Origin: Tipula vernalis
Taxonomy: Eukaryota > Arthropoda > Insecta > Diptera > Tipulidae
NCBI GenBank assembly: GCA_958295665.1
Contig: OY282560.1
Location: forward strand, 186,419,561-186,483,560
DNA length: 64,000 nt
Direction: 5' to 3'
In this document: positions 22,796-33,352 of the stretch, in pieces
How positions within the stretch are numbered: the first letter of the stretch is position 1
How the letters are laid out: each line of letters opens with the position of its first letter
Program-made: the position numbers and the translations under genes
The notes under the pieces: generated by a model
Database searches by the model: none
Told to the model about the DNA's origin: nothing
The model's input: the letters and a program-made list of their open reading frames with translations, nothing else

Positions 22796-24525
22796 ATGTC
22801 TCAAATCATCAGTTTTATGGCGTCATTTACAGAAATTGACTTTGAAAACCAACAAAACCGACCAACAAAACCAACCGACCAATTGCCTAATTTGTTTCTA
22901 AAAAATCTCAAAGCTGTTCTTGTGGTCTCGATCACGTTCTTGTTTAATTTGTCGATTAACATGTCTTGCTTTCCGTCTAAATGGAAAGAATCGTTTGTCT
23001 TGCCAATACACAAAAGTGGGAATTTAGCGGACATAGAAAATTACATTCCAATTTCCATTCTAAACTCCCTAGCAAAATTATTTGAGAAAATAGTTTACAA
23101 TATGATTTTTACCGCGTCAAAAATCAAATTTCGCCAATGCAACATGGTTTTTTTTCGAAGCGTTCAACCTTAACCAATTTAGCTGAATTTGTGGATACTG
23201 CTGGTAGCACTTTGGAAAGGTGGGCAACTCGACGGCATATACACCGATTTTTCCAAAGCTTCTGACAAAGTTTTGCACTCTATTTTGTTGTGCAAACTAG
23301 AATCATATAATATACCGCCAATTTTGCTTAAATGGTTTCTTTCATACTTGAGAAATAGAACTCAATTTGTAAATTTTAATGGCATCCTATCTATTGGTAT
23401 TGAAGCTACTTCAGGAGTTCCCCAGGGGTCTATTTTGGATCCTTTGTTGTTTATCCTTTATATTAATGATATTTCGGAGGTTATAACTTCTGTCCACTTA
23501 TTGTATGCTAATGATCTGAAGCTCTTCAAAAATATTCATACGGCTAATGACACTGTGGCTTTGCAAGCGGATCTAACCGCTGTCTATGGTAAATCAATTA
23601 CCACTGAACATCAAGAAGTGTGTTACTATGACTTTTACCAAGAAAGTTAATAAATTTGACTTTACTTATAGTATTGGTTTGGCATCTTTAAATAAACAGG
23701 ATACAATCAGAGATTTGGGGGTGGTTTTCGACCAGAAATTACGTTTCGACAATCATATTGATTCAATTTGTCGTACTTCTTTCAAAACATTAGGCTATAT
23801 CCTCAGGAGAAGTAAAGCTTTCAGGGATCCTTCAACTCTCTCGTTACTATACCCTAGCCTTGTTAGAACTAACCTAGAATACTTATCTCAAGTCTGGAAT
23901 CCATTTTATGACGATTATAACTGCAGGATTGAATGCGTTCAAAGAAAATTCACAAGGCTTATGTGTTTTAAGTTTATTCCCTCTAATGGTTATATGACAT
24001 ATGAGAGACGTAGGCAGAAGTTCAGTCTGATCTCATTAGAAGATAGAAGAACTCTAAATGATGAATACTTTCTTTTGAAAATAGTCAACAATTTATTAGA
24101 CTCTAGCTTGCTAGCGAGAATCAATTTTTATGCCCCGGCTTACCGTACATGACATCAGCAGTTGTTCCAGCCATCGGCTTTCAGGACAAATCTTGGTATA
24201 TCATCATGTCTAAATCGGCTTATGTCCAATCATGCTATTTACTTTAATGACTTGGACCTATTCAACTTGTCGCTGTCGGAGTTTAAAGCAAGATAGTTAT
24301 TGTAAGGCATTTTCAGACCTTAGTTGAAACATTAATATTTTTTTCTTAATTTTCCTCTAAATTGTGGTTTCTTTTTTCCTTTTTTATTGTTATTATTGTT
24401 ATTATTATTATTATTATTTTTTTTTTAAGAATACAATCTTTATGTAAACATAGCAGTATTTGTGAGGCAGCATGTAATTGAGTTTTTACCTGTTTGCTGC
24501 CCAATAGATAAAATAAAATAAATGC
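22795..24525 (+). pseudogene. 5'-truncated CR1/Jockey-like non-LTR element (RT to 3' tail)
   Basis: It begins inside the Helitron helicase, in RT domain 0/1 (LPNLFLKNLKAV, then FPSKWKESFVLPIHKSGN). Frames then shift. At 23189-23650 come IYTDFSKASDKVLHSILLCK, SGVPQGSILDPLLFILYIND and the catalytic box as YANDLKLF, where the second Asp of the usual YADD is Asn-Asp shuffled, so the metal site is damaged. At 23586-24152 come IRDLGVVFDQKLRFDNHID, LGYILRRSKAFRDPSTLSLL and LEYLSQVWNPFYDDY. A shifted C-terminus (DLDLFNLSLSEFKAR) ends with TAG at about 24293. A 3' UTR with (ATT)n and a tail ATAAAATAAAATAAATG reach about 24525. Classic 5' truncation; inactive. Confidence 0.92.
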
Positions 24526-25466
24526 TTCATTGTACACTTAAATCAATCAAATCAAGATAATTTCATGTCGGATTTCATACTTTAGGATCAGCATGTTACA
24601 TTTTAATATTAATTACTGGTAACACTAATTATAATTCATTACAGCTTCCACCACGGATCAATAATCTAATCTAAAGTGGCAGATTATAATTAAAATGTTA
24701 GCTAAATTGTAGGTTGCGATTTGCGACAGATACCAGTAAGGTAAATCATTTGAATAAGCAGTTCATATGCTAATTATAATTATTAGTTTAGGTAGGCCAC
24801 TATTTTATAAGCCGTATAAGCCGTTATTAATTGTGATTGCGATGTTCAGAAGTACTCCAGAAATCTGATTCATGAAACTAATAAATATTATTTCAGTATG
24901 CAGTTTTCATTTTCATTAAATCATAAAAGTAGATTAGAAATGTACTGTCATTGTGTTAGCCAAATATTGGCTATACTTAGCTGTCTGCTAACCTATCTAA
25001 ATCCTCTTTATGTTGTCTGTAACAGGGTCCAGCGATTGCGAGATCGTGCTTATAGGTTATAGTTTGGTCAAACACTCCAATCAATTAAAAGAACGAGAGA
25101 CGAGAACGACATTATACATTTTCACTACAGTTCAAATATCTAGTATTTCATAAAAATAAAATATAAAATTTGAACAGTTTTAAAATAAAAATCGTCCTCG
25201 TCGCCGTTCTCAATAAACACCGACCTTTAGAAAAACACACAACCACTGTAAAAATTGTTTACTCATATGTGCTGATCTGGATAGTCCCAAAGTCATTAAA
25301 ATTATTCGCGTCAAGTTAAAATTGTTTAATTTTGTAAAACGGAAATTTTTTTGTATTCCTCAAAATTACATAAATAACTTAAAAAAAGTGACTTACCATG
25401 CTGTAGAAATATGGAAAATGGTTGACTTATTTGCGATTAAGTATTAAATTTAATCGTTTTCCTTAC
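24526..25466. other. No gene recognised
   Basis: Unique AT-rich DNA. Neither the Helitron helicase C-terminus nor its 3' end resumes here, so the non-LTR insertion was accompanied or followed by loss of that part. Confidence 0.5.
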
Positions 25467-25671
25467 CTTATAGTAGATTTTTCGGCCATCCCAACATGTT
25501 AGCTCAGACCAATCTTTGCCACGTTTTTTTATCATATAATATCGATATATTATTATCATGATAGCAATTACAAATGCTAGTGTACTACCAATAAATGCGC
25601 CTAGTACGGCTGAATTTATTGTGATCATTGTGTTGCTTTCCGTGATTAACTCTTTGGTTTGAATCAGGTTT
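25467..25671 (-). CDS. Candidate internal exon of a host membrane-protein gene
   Basis: Minus-strand exon of 205 nt bounded by a pyrimidine-rich acceptor (TTTTTGTTTTCATTACAG, ending at 25672) and a donor (AAG/GTAAGG, intron from 25466). It is open in the frame entering with one leftover base, giving 68 codons. The product has a short polar lead (NLIQTKELITESNTM), a transmembrane helix (AFIGSTLAFVIAIMIIIYRY), then basic stop-transfer residues (MIKKRGKDWSELTCWDGRKI). This is the layout of a type I single-pass receptor or adhesion protein at its membrane crossing. I do not recognise the family. No sister exon is found in the window, so introns would be long and full of mobile elements. Confidence 0.5.
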
Positions 25672-26172
25672 CTGTAATGAAAACAAAAATATTAATAATT
25701 ATTTAACTATATTTAATAATTTAATTTAAAATTGCAATTTTGAAATAAGACGATATCGACATAATCGCCCACTTGTCAAGTACCAATAGCGAACCAAAAC
25801 ATCGCGCTTCAGTGTAAACCAAAATTAATTACATATTTTTAAAACTCTGATAACAATAATTATAACCATAGTTGTGGATAGCATCTATAAATAAAACATA
25901 ATCAAATTTGCAGAAATTAATGAAATTTTAAAGTGTTGGTAATTTGAGTAACCCAACATCTACAAAATATCCAGCGATATATATTTTGTCTTTATTAAAT
26001 TAATTGATAAACTTAGATTATATAGCCGTAATCATTCGTCATATTTTTAGAAGATTTACTGGTATAACTTGTCACTGTTCCCCACAGACGAAAATGAAGT
26101 TTTTTTTAAAAATGTTCACTAAATTCTTAAACTGTCTATGCATTAGTAAAAATCAACTCCCGCCTTAAACAG
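25672..26172. other. No gene seen; possible intron
   Basis: AT-rich sequence upstream of the candidate exon, without an ORF or repeat partner. Confidence 0.4.
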
Positions 26173-27400
26173 AAAGTTAAACCGATTATAGAAACGCATT
26201 TTAGATAAACAAATCATACGAATTTTCAAAGAATTTGTACTTGCTTTAATGTGCAACATTTCTAACATTCCCTATGGGGATGTCCGGGAAATATTTACTT
26301 ATTTTCTTACTAAACTATTTAGCAGAACATTTCGCAAAAAATTTCACAGTGTGGTTGGGCAACGAAAAAATTTTAATAATGAATTTACAAAACATTTGAG
26401 TGTAAGTCCCTGACGATCCGCAAACATAAGGGAGGTATTTTTTGATATTGGGATCGCTTCTAGTTACTCCATTATATATGTGGCCAATTGGCCAAATCTC
26501 TAGTATCAGATCCACAGAATTTTTTCTTTAACCATTTGTTATTTAGAACGATATGGTATACCAAACGAAGTTGTGAGCTCGTGACGATCCGCAAAAATAA
26601 GGGAGGTATTTTATGATATTCGGATAGCTAGTTACTTCATTATGTATGTGGCCAATTGACAAATTCTCTAGAATCAGATCCACAGAAATTTTTGTTTAAC
26701 CAATTTTTGTTTAGAACGATATGATACCAAATGGAGTTGTAAGGCGCTGACGATCCGCAAACATAAGGGAGGTATATTCTTTAATATTGAGATCGCTTCT
26801 AGTTACTTCATTATGTATGTGACCAATTCGCAAAATCTCTAGAATCAGATCCCATAATTTATTTTTTAACCATTTGTTGTTTAGAATGATATGGTATACC
26901 AAACGAAGTTGTGAGCCCGTGACGATCCACAAAAATAAGGGATGTGTTTTTTGATATTGAGATAGCTTCTGGTTACTTCATTATGTATATGGCCAATTGG
27001 CGAAATCTCTAGATCAGATCCACAGAATTTTATATTAAACGATATAGCTTCTGTTTATGTATTTTATCTAAAATCTCTTAAATAAACTCCTGACATAATA
27101 ATTTTTGTCTTACACAGGTAGTTCACTAATATAAATATCTACAATACAAAATGTTTTGTAAATTCATTAGTAAAATTTTCTCGTTGCCCAACCGCACAGT
27201 GAAATTTTGGCGAAATGTTCTTCTAAATATTTTAGTAAGAAAATAAGTAAATACTTCCCGGACATCCACATATGGGGTTTTATAAATGTTGCACATTAAG
27301 GCAAGTACAAATTCTATAAACATTGTAGAAGATTTTGCGTACAATGGTATTTCGTCTAATTTGTTTATCTAAAACGCGTTTCTATCATAAATCGGTTTAT
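26173..27400. repeat. Foldback element with internal 170-bp tandem array
   Basis: The left arm (about 26173-26400) and right arm (about 27145-27400) are inverted copies. Markers are AAACCGATTATAGAAACGCA against the complement ending near 27400, AATTTGTACTTGCTTTAATG against 27298-27315, and GTTGGGCAACGAAAAAATTT against 27175-27195. The interior is the tandem array. Architecture is the same as at 9616-11202: diverged inverted arms around roughly 170-bp direct repeats, with no coding sequence. Confidence 0.85.
26408..27030. repeat. About 170-bp tandem repeat, 3.6 copies
   Basis: GACGATCCGCAAACATAAGG or close variants start at about 26411, 26582, 26750 and 26921 (spacings 168-171). Units share TAGTTACTTCATTATGTATG and CCATTTGTTGTTTAGAACGA. 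Short minus-strand frames here (26315-26515, 26711-26932) repeat with the unit and are not genes. Confidence 0.88.
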
Positions 27401-27619
27401 AAAGTTTGCTTTAAAAGAAACAATTTTGATATAATGCTGGAGATATACTCGACGTTACTCAGACGTTTTAAAATGTCAAAAACCTGCTTATAAGTACGCG
27501 CTTAGAAATAAAAGTTTAAGAAAAATCGGCAGTATTTCAGAAGAGCCGATAATACAGAACGCTCATTCTATGGTTTTTTGAAGTGGCTTTTAAAAATATA
27601 AAAAGAAATGAGTTCTTGA

Positions 27620-28370
27620 AACATACACATACGAGAATGACGGAAGAAACGTTCGAATTCTTGCTCTCGCTTTTGAAAGATGTATTGGCCAAGTAAAAAA
27701 CGTGTATGACAATAACTGCTGAGGAGAGTTTGGTTATAACCCTATTTTGAGTAGAATTATTTATTTAAGATTTCTGAATCCGTTTTCATGTTTATGCGTT
27801 TGATTTAGTTACCTATCCCAAGGCGTGAGCCATGAATTTCTCGGCTGGAGCTTTAAGGTAGGTAGAATTTATCCAACTGCGTGGGGCTATTGATGAAAAG
27901 CGTATTTTTATAGAGTGTACCCCACACAGTCTCTCTGAAAGTTTTATAGTGTAGTTTTACTAGCAGCATGTGTTGCACACTATGCATTCGCAATGGTGGG
28001 CATTAGCGCTTACGGAAGCCAAAGCGATGGCGGTACTTATAATAAAATATTTCTAATATTACCCAGAACACGTTTTATAACTAGATTATGTTTAACTTGG
28101 GCATTTTATCACAAAGTAATTTTGATAAAAACTATTTTCGGAAGAACTACCATTGCCTACCATTTTTGTAGGAAATCCGTCCTTTAATTTAAAAGAAAAT
28201 TTATTGCCACGTATCCCGGAAAAAAACTGCCTCACGAAAAAAAAAATATTGAACTATCGACTTTCCAGGGGAGAGTAATAATTGAAAACGCTTTTGGTAT
28301 GTTGGTAGCTCGGTGGAGAGTGTTGCGGACAACGTTAAACTGTTTCTCAAAAAAATGCAGAAAAGGTAAA
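27620..28370 (+). pseudogene. PIF/Harbinger transposase relic
   Basis: Plus-strand pieces in changing frames match a Harbinger (HARBI1-like) DDE transposase in order. MTEETFEFLLSLLKDVLA (about 27640) is the N-terminal domain. TITAEESLVITL follows. WxGAIDxKxIFIECTPHS-like sequence (about 27870-27925) contains the first catalytic Asp (GAIDEKRIFIEC). ISAYGSQSDGGTYNKI (about 28000-28050) holds the second Asp region. IELSTFQGRVIIENAFGMLV followed by ARWRVLRTTL (about 28250-28345) contains the final Glu. Order and spacing are right, while many stops and shifts show age. The product would act with a Myb/MADF-type partner protein, of which a candidate lies next door. Confidence 0.85.
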
Positions 28371-28460
28371 ATCAATCACATATAAATATTTATTTATAGA
28401 TCATTGTCATTAAATTTGATTAAATATAATAATATACTAAAAAAGAAATACTTTAGAGAT

Positions 28461-28646
28461 TTAAATATGACAATTTGCCGATTCGAGGTCCTGTGTTTGC
28501 ATTTCGCATAAATATTTATGCATGTATACTAGCATCCTGTTTTTTTTAGCTTCCCGCAATCCGTCGAATATAACGCTCATTCTTCTAAACAACTCGTCGT
28601 TCGGATTTTTTATTTCGGGAGTAGCATATTGCTGTTCTTCCAGCAT
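28461..28646 (-). pseudogene. Possible Harbinger partner (BESS/MADF-type C-terminal piece)
   Basis: A 61-codon minus-strand frame (NPNDELFRRMSVIFDGLREA, then KKNRMLVYMHKYLCEMQ) has the spacing of a BESS-type helix pair: D-x-x-F-x-x-S-x-x-x-x-hydrophobe then K-K-x-x-hydrophobe. It lies tail-to-tail with the Harbinger transposase relic, the usual arrangement of the second Harbinger gene. Upstream minus-strand sequence is too decayed to find the DNA-binding part. The domain call is tentative. Confidence 0.4.
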
Positions 28647-28659
28647 GAATCTTCAATTT

Positions 28660-29390
28660 TACCGTCCTCATTTCTCTTATTTCACCTTTTTTGGAAATAC
28701 TGGTAGTTTTGGAAATAAGTGGTAGTCAGGGATCTCTTGCGGCTCACCAAATCCACTTAATTGGAATTACTACATGTTTCTATCTCTGTGAATTTTCGTC
28801 TTCCATTCCTTTCTGATTATCAGTAAAATTACTAATAGAACTGGAATAATTAAAAAATAAAATAATTATATGTACATAAAATTCGTGTGGTAGCATTGGT
28901 GGTGAAAACATCTACTTTAATATCGAATTTGAAAGTTATAAATCAAGTATTTAACTTAAATGTTATGGAAACTGATATTGATTGCTGTAAATTGTTTACA
29001 TCGAATAACACGAACACTGATAAACGGACATCTAATAGTTACATTGAAGTTGATTTCATATAAATTGAAACAGAAAGTCATGGATATAAAGTACAATGCG
29101 AAGCCAAAAATGTTATGCCAAAGTTTCTTCCCAGAAAGTAGTGGACTTATTTATGTAAATGGCAGTATAATCAACCAACGACAAGAAAAGCTACGATATG
29201 CAAAATATTTCAAGGAACCGTGATGGCAAAGTAATGCTACATAGGGAACAAAACAGAAAAATTTTCTATATACATAAATTAGACGATATAAACGAAATCG
29301 AAAAAAATTTTAAGTAACATGAATAGTATTAATAATATCTCTAATAGCATTACTATTTCTCACCAAAAAAATTCGAAGTATTCGGAAAAA
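28660..29390. other. No clear gene
   Basis: An 87-codon plus-strand frame (28960-29223) shows no motif. It lies where ORF1 of the following non-LTR element would be, but nothing identifies it. Confidence 0.35.
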
Positions 29391-30223
29391 TTTTGATTTG
29401 TACTTAATTAATATTTCTTCTCTTCTGGTCAAGCCCGATGTGATAATATTGACCAAGACTCATATATTTGATTATGAATTTAATGGTTATAGTAATCAAA
29501 ACTACAACCATTGGCCGAATTGTAGTATTTATAAATGTGGACGGGTTTCAGTCTTTATAAAAAATAATATCAAAAGTGATTTGACGAGCTTTAATACAAA
29601 TAATGCCGCGATATCTCGTTGAATAATCTTGTTGTAATGGATCAAAAAATTGTTGTATTTATAGATAGCATTCGGGTTCTATTGTCGAGTTTTTTGAGGA
29701 TTTATTGCTCATTTTATTGAATTCAAAGAAGAGCGAAATCAAAAATACCGTTATCCTGGGCAACATTAATATACATCTTAGTCTACCCTTCAGAAAGTTA
29801 TGATCATCTGGGGTATCTGAAGCTACACGTAAATTATCTGGCTCCTGTATTGACCATGTAAATAGGGTCACAAGCACTTTTGCCGTTCCGGATAAATCAC
29901 TTAAATTAGAGTCTTTAATAATTAATTGTAATAAATTAAATTCTTACCTAAATTCTGAAACTTGGGGATATGTTTATGTTGTCCTTAAGTAATCCAAATC
30001 AGGCTTGTAACAAATGTTTGCAAATTTTTAAGGAATACCTCAATTTTGCGAGTAGCAACCACGAACAATTTACAAAAAATAAGGCATTACGAACCTGGAT
30101 GAATAAACAAGTCCTACATAAAGTTAGTACCAACAATAAATTAGATACACAAAATCCAAATAATAAAAGACTGAGTGAGCGGTTAAAAAACTGTCGAGTT
30201 CTTAAAGGTGCTATTCCATTAAA
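29391..30223 (+). pseudogene. Non-LTR element, endonuclease and linker (first half)
   Basis: CR1/Jockey-like ORF2 on the plus strand. At 29398-29622: SLLVKPDVIILTKTHIFD and CGRVSVFIKNNIKSD (endonuclease; the usual Glu of LTETW is Lys here). In other frames: VEFFEDLLLIL...NTVILGNINIHL (about 29680-29780, catalytic GDFN decayed to GNIN) and ATRKLSGSCIDHVN (about 29820-29860). At 29970-30200: NPNQACNKCLQIFKEYLNFA and NKALRTWMNKQVLHK, the linker before RT. The element is interrupted at about 30224 and resumes at about 32115. Multiple shifts; inactive. Confidence 0.8.
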
Positions 30224-31116
30224 AATTTTACTGAGTGCCAGTTTACGACCATTTTCTGATGAAAAATTTTCAGCAGATTCAATATATTGTTACGTTTTTG
30301 CCTTGTCAATTAAGGTTGCCGCATCCGTTACTTTCTCTCCAAAATCATGTTGATCCGCGTCTAATCCTTCTTTCTCCATGGCGTCACGTAGTCGCGCTTG
30401 TAAAGCTGCTTTACTACCATCAGTAGCCAAACCCCGTTTCTCAAGTTCCCTCTTTAATTCTGGAACTTTTAATTCGTTGAGAATCATTTTCTTTATCTTA
30501 TTATTCACAATTCCGCTGCTGTCCCCAATTGTTACGTTTTTGCCTTGTCAATTAAGGTTCGTATCACTGGATTGTGAATAAAACAAACTCAATTCAATTT
30601 ATCACCAACGAATTTATTTATTTAGCACAAAAATTATTACAACACAATTTATTAATTGTAATTCACAAATTCACTTTACATAAATTATTCTCAAATTTTA
30701 CTGTACACTTATAATTGTTATTTCGCACTACAACACTTTTTAAATCACTTTTTAATTCCTTTTTAATCTTTACTCTATCGCATTCCAAATTCGAATAATC
30801 CAATTCGATCTTGTTCGCCTTTTTATATACACAAACCAAACTTCTCGAAAGTTCATGACTTTTCCAGTTGGAATAGCGTAGAAACATTACGTAACAATTT
30901 TATCATGGAAAATTCCATTTTAGTACAGTAAACATTGAGCTGTTCATTTAACTTATTCTATTACACACTAGGTGTCACCGTTACAATATTTTATATGGAA
31001 AACAAAAGAATTATGTTCGGAAGGGGAAATTTTTTTACAAAATAGACTACGTCGGTTGATTGCTTGTTGAAAATTTTTCATCAGAAAATGGTCGTAAACT
31101 CGCACTGAATAGTAAA
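30224..31116. repeat. TIR element inserted in the non-LTR relic and itself split by a gypsy derivative
   Basis: AATTTTACTGAGTGCCAGTT at 30226 and the following CGACCATTTTCTGATG recur inverted at about 31065-31115 (CATCAGAAAATGGTCGTAAA). The roughly 50-bp TIRs flank a short unique interior that is split by the LTR element at 30288-30985. Without it the element would be some 190 bp, MITE-sized. No coding sequence. Confidence 0.75.
30288..30985 (-). mobile_element. Internally deleted gypsy copy (LTR start + gag 5' end + complete LTR)
   Basis: Flanked by ATAT at 30284-30287 and 30986-30989. On the plus strand it starts with the first 28 or so bases of the family LTR (TGTTACGTTTTTGCCTTGTC), then jumps to the gag N-terminus. 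A complete LTR follows at 30530-30985 (456 bp, shorter than the other copies). The gag remnant on the minus strand keeps the SAP-like start (ILNELKVPELKRELEKRGLA) and ends within 70 codons. The junction falls at GGTT, present in both the LTR (AAGGTTCGTATC) and gag (ACGGTTGCCGCATCC), so the deletion used short homology. Confidence 0.92.
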
Positions 31117-31254
31117 ATTAAAGGAAGAAAAAATATATATTTGCTAGATGGGCGAATGAAACAAAAAACCGAATCAGTAAAAAAATATTTGTGTCTGTAG
31201 TTGTGAGACTCCTCTAAAAAGTATCAAATCGAGAACTTTTTATAGGAGTGTCAC

Positions 31255-32030
31255 TAACTGTTATGATGAAAAATAATTTTCGCACACACTAATAATTTTA
31301 ATAGGATGACGATTTTATGGTAGAGATTTTTTTAATATTTAATTCTGTGACTGATACGAGTATTAATAATTTTGAGACGAAAAAATAATCGAATAAATAC
31401 TAAATTACTAAATACTTAATTTTCTTTAGCAATTATTGGTTATGTTTTTGTTTAATGTCAAATTTCCCCTTAAAACTTTTGCTATAAAAAAATATAAATA
31501 AAAGACCACTTGTCTTTGTCTATTATATGGTGTTTGATTTTTATTTTCTCTTTTTGCCGTATTTTACTATTCAGTAAAATTTTCTCATGGAATAGTAACA
31601 TAAAGCTCAAAATAGAAAACCAGAAACTTGCTTACTATAAAGTCTGATATATTCCACTATGAATAATTGACTGAACTGACTTCAAGTCAAAAAAGGGCAA
31701 AAAAAACTAATCCATTAGAGTGACAAAGAAAAAGCATTATTATTATTTTGTTTTTTAATCTAGATTTTATGGTTAAATTTTGACATCAGACAAAAACATA
31801 ACCAACAATTATTAAACAAATTAAGTATTAGCATTAATTCGATTATTTTCACATCTCAAAATTATCTAAAAAATTAATTATTAATTTATTATTAATACTC
31901 ATATCAGAATTATTATTTTTCGAATATTTTCCGTCATATAATAAAAAATTAAAAAAATCTCTACCATAAAATCGCCATTGTTTTAAAATTATTAGTGTGT
32001 GCGAGAAATATTTTTCACCGCACACAATAC
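31255..32030. repeat. AT-rich inverted-repeat (MITE-like) element
   Basis: Left arm about 31262-31500, right arm about 31765-32020, inverted. Clear blocks are CGCACACACTAATAATTTTA, TTTTATGGTAGAGATTTTTT and GGTTATGTTTTTGTTTAATG with their complements on the right. Between them lies a unique spacer. No ORF. It is the second insertion between the two halves of the non-LTR relic. Confidence 0.75.
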
Positions 32031-32114
32031 TGACTGACTACTTGACTGACTTCGTTTTGTGTTTCTTTCACACAACTACCGATTTTATATTTGTATCTCC
32101 CTTTTTTTTACTAA

Positions 32115-32640
32115 CAAACTTTTGTACAAGGTGATACCAAGAAACAATGGGCTCTTGTAAATAATATTATTGGAAAGAATTATAACAATAATTTTATTTC
32201 CAGCATCTTTAACACTAATAACAAAAAAGTTACAAATCCAGCTCAAATATCTGAAGTGTTTAATAACTTTTTGTTAATATTGCCTCAAATTTGGTCAAAT
32301 CATATTTTGAACCCTATGATCTTACTCAAAATGCTATTTTCGATTACATAATATCTTGTTCATCAATGGTATTTAAGCCTATTTTACCAGATAAAGTGGC
32401 AACCGCTATTAAAACTCTAAAGTACAAATATTCCTCCAACTCAATAGATGGTATTAGTAACTATAACTTAAAAGTTGTTAGTACCAACATTTGTGATATT
32501 TTGGCTCATATTTTTAACATTAGCTTACAAACAGGAATTTTTCCAAGTAATTTTAAACATGGTATATTCCAATTTTTAAGAAACGTAGTAAAACAGAGTT
32601 AAATAATTATAGGCACATCTGTCTTCATTCAACTTTTTCT
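32115..32640 (+). pseudogene. Non-LTR element, linker to RT start (second half)
   Basis: Continuation of the relic at 29391-30223. It reads DTKKQWALVNNIIGKNYNNN and ISEVFNNFL (about 32130-32275), then in a shifted frame at 32291-32602 PILPDKVATAIKTLKYKYSS, NSIDGISNYNLKVVSTNI and AHIFNISLQTGIFPSNFKH. These are the standard CR1/Jockey segments before and at the start of RT. The frame dies near 32600 and RT core motifs are not found after it. Confidence 0.8.
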
Positions 32641-32949
32641 AAAATTTTGGAGAAAATAATGAAAATTTTTTAATATTTTTAAACAAAACAAATTTTTTTT
32701 CTGATAATCAGTTTGTCAGTTCATCACAAGTGTTTCGAAGATACATATCATGGTGGTTTGTTGTTCTTGAATAGCATTATGACACATACCATATACCACT
32801 AACTACATATCCAAAAACACAATGATTTCGGAGTAGGATTATAAATTTCTTGAAGCTCAATATTTTGTTAGACTCTGAATTTTTAATAATATGAATTTTC
32901 GTAGAGTCGTAAAACTTTTCCGTTAATTGGTGTACTAACATTAAGTCCT
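32641..32949. other. No gene seen
   Basis: Decayed AT-rich sequence. It could include more of the preceding non-LTR element, but no motif is legible. Confidence 0.35.
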
Positions 32950-33352
32950 AAGCATCAATTTGTACGTCGAAAGATTTGAAAGCATTGTTATTTTTTGGAG
33001 GGACGGATCAATACTGGAAAACGAGGCAGTGAAATTTTTCACGGACGGCTCTAAGCTAGATGGTAAGGTAGGAGCCGGAGTCTTCTGTGAGAAGCTTAAT
33101 GTTAATATTTCTGTTCGTCTTCCTGACTACTGCAGCGTGTACCAAGCTGAAGTGGTGGCGATCGGGGAAGTCGTGACATGGTTGAAGCATAATGTGGTAT
33201 CAGTGAGGGATATCGCTTTTACGCTACATAAGTAGCACTGGATGGTTTCAGGGGTAAAGGGGAGATAAGATCCTGTGGTATCACAATGGGCCACTATTGG
33301 CCTAAGTGTGCGATAGCAGCCACTCTAACCTAACCTAACCTAACCTAACCTA
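32950..33352 (+). pseudogene. RNase H and 3' end of a different non-LTR element
   Basis: A 91-codon frame contains VKFFTDGSKLDGKVGAGVFC, SVYQAEVVAIGEVVTWLKHN and VRDIAFT: the RNase H domain of I/LOA/R1-like ORF2 (TDGS...GAG, then YQAEVxAI with catalytic Glu). The next motif (TDSQAAIKSL) is lost by a frameshift (TLHK then stop). The 3' segment ends at GCCACTC and a (TAACC)n tail. It belongs to a different clade from the element before it, which lacks RNase H. Confidence 0.8.
33325..33352. repeat. Short (TAACC)n run, telomere-like
   Basis: TAACCTAACCTAACCTAACC and a little more, about 5.5 units; the complement is the insect telomere repeat TTAGG. It forms the 3' tail of the RNase H-bearing non-LTR relic, so a tail origin is likelier than an old chromosome end. 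Confidence 0.9.

Noticed and set aside
33325..33352. Ancestral telomere or chromosome-fusion point
   Set aside because: Only about five units, positioned as the tail of a non-LTR element.
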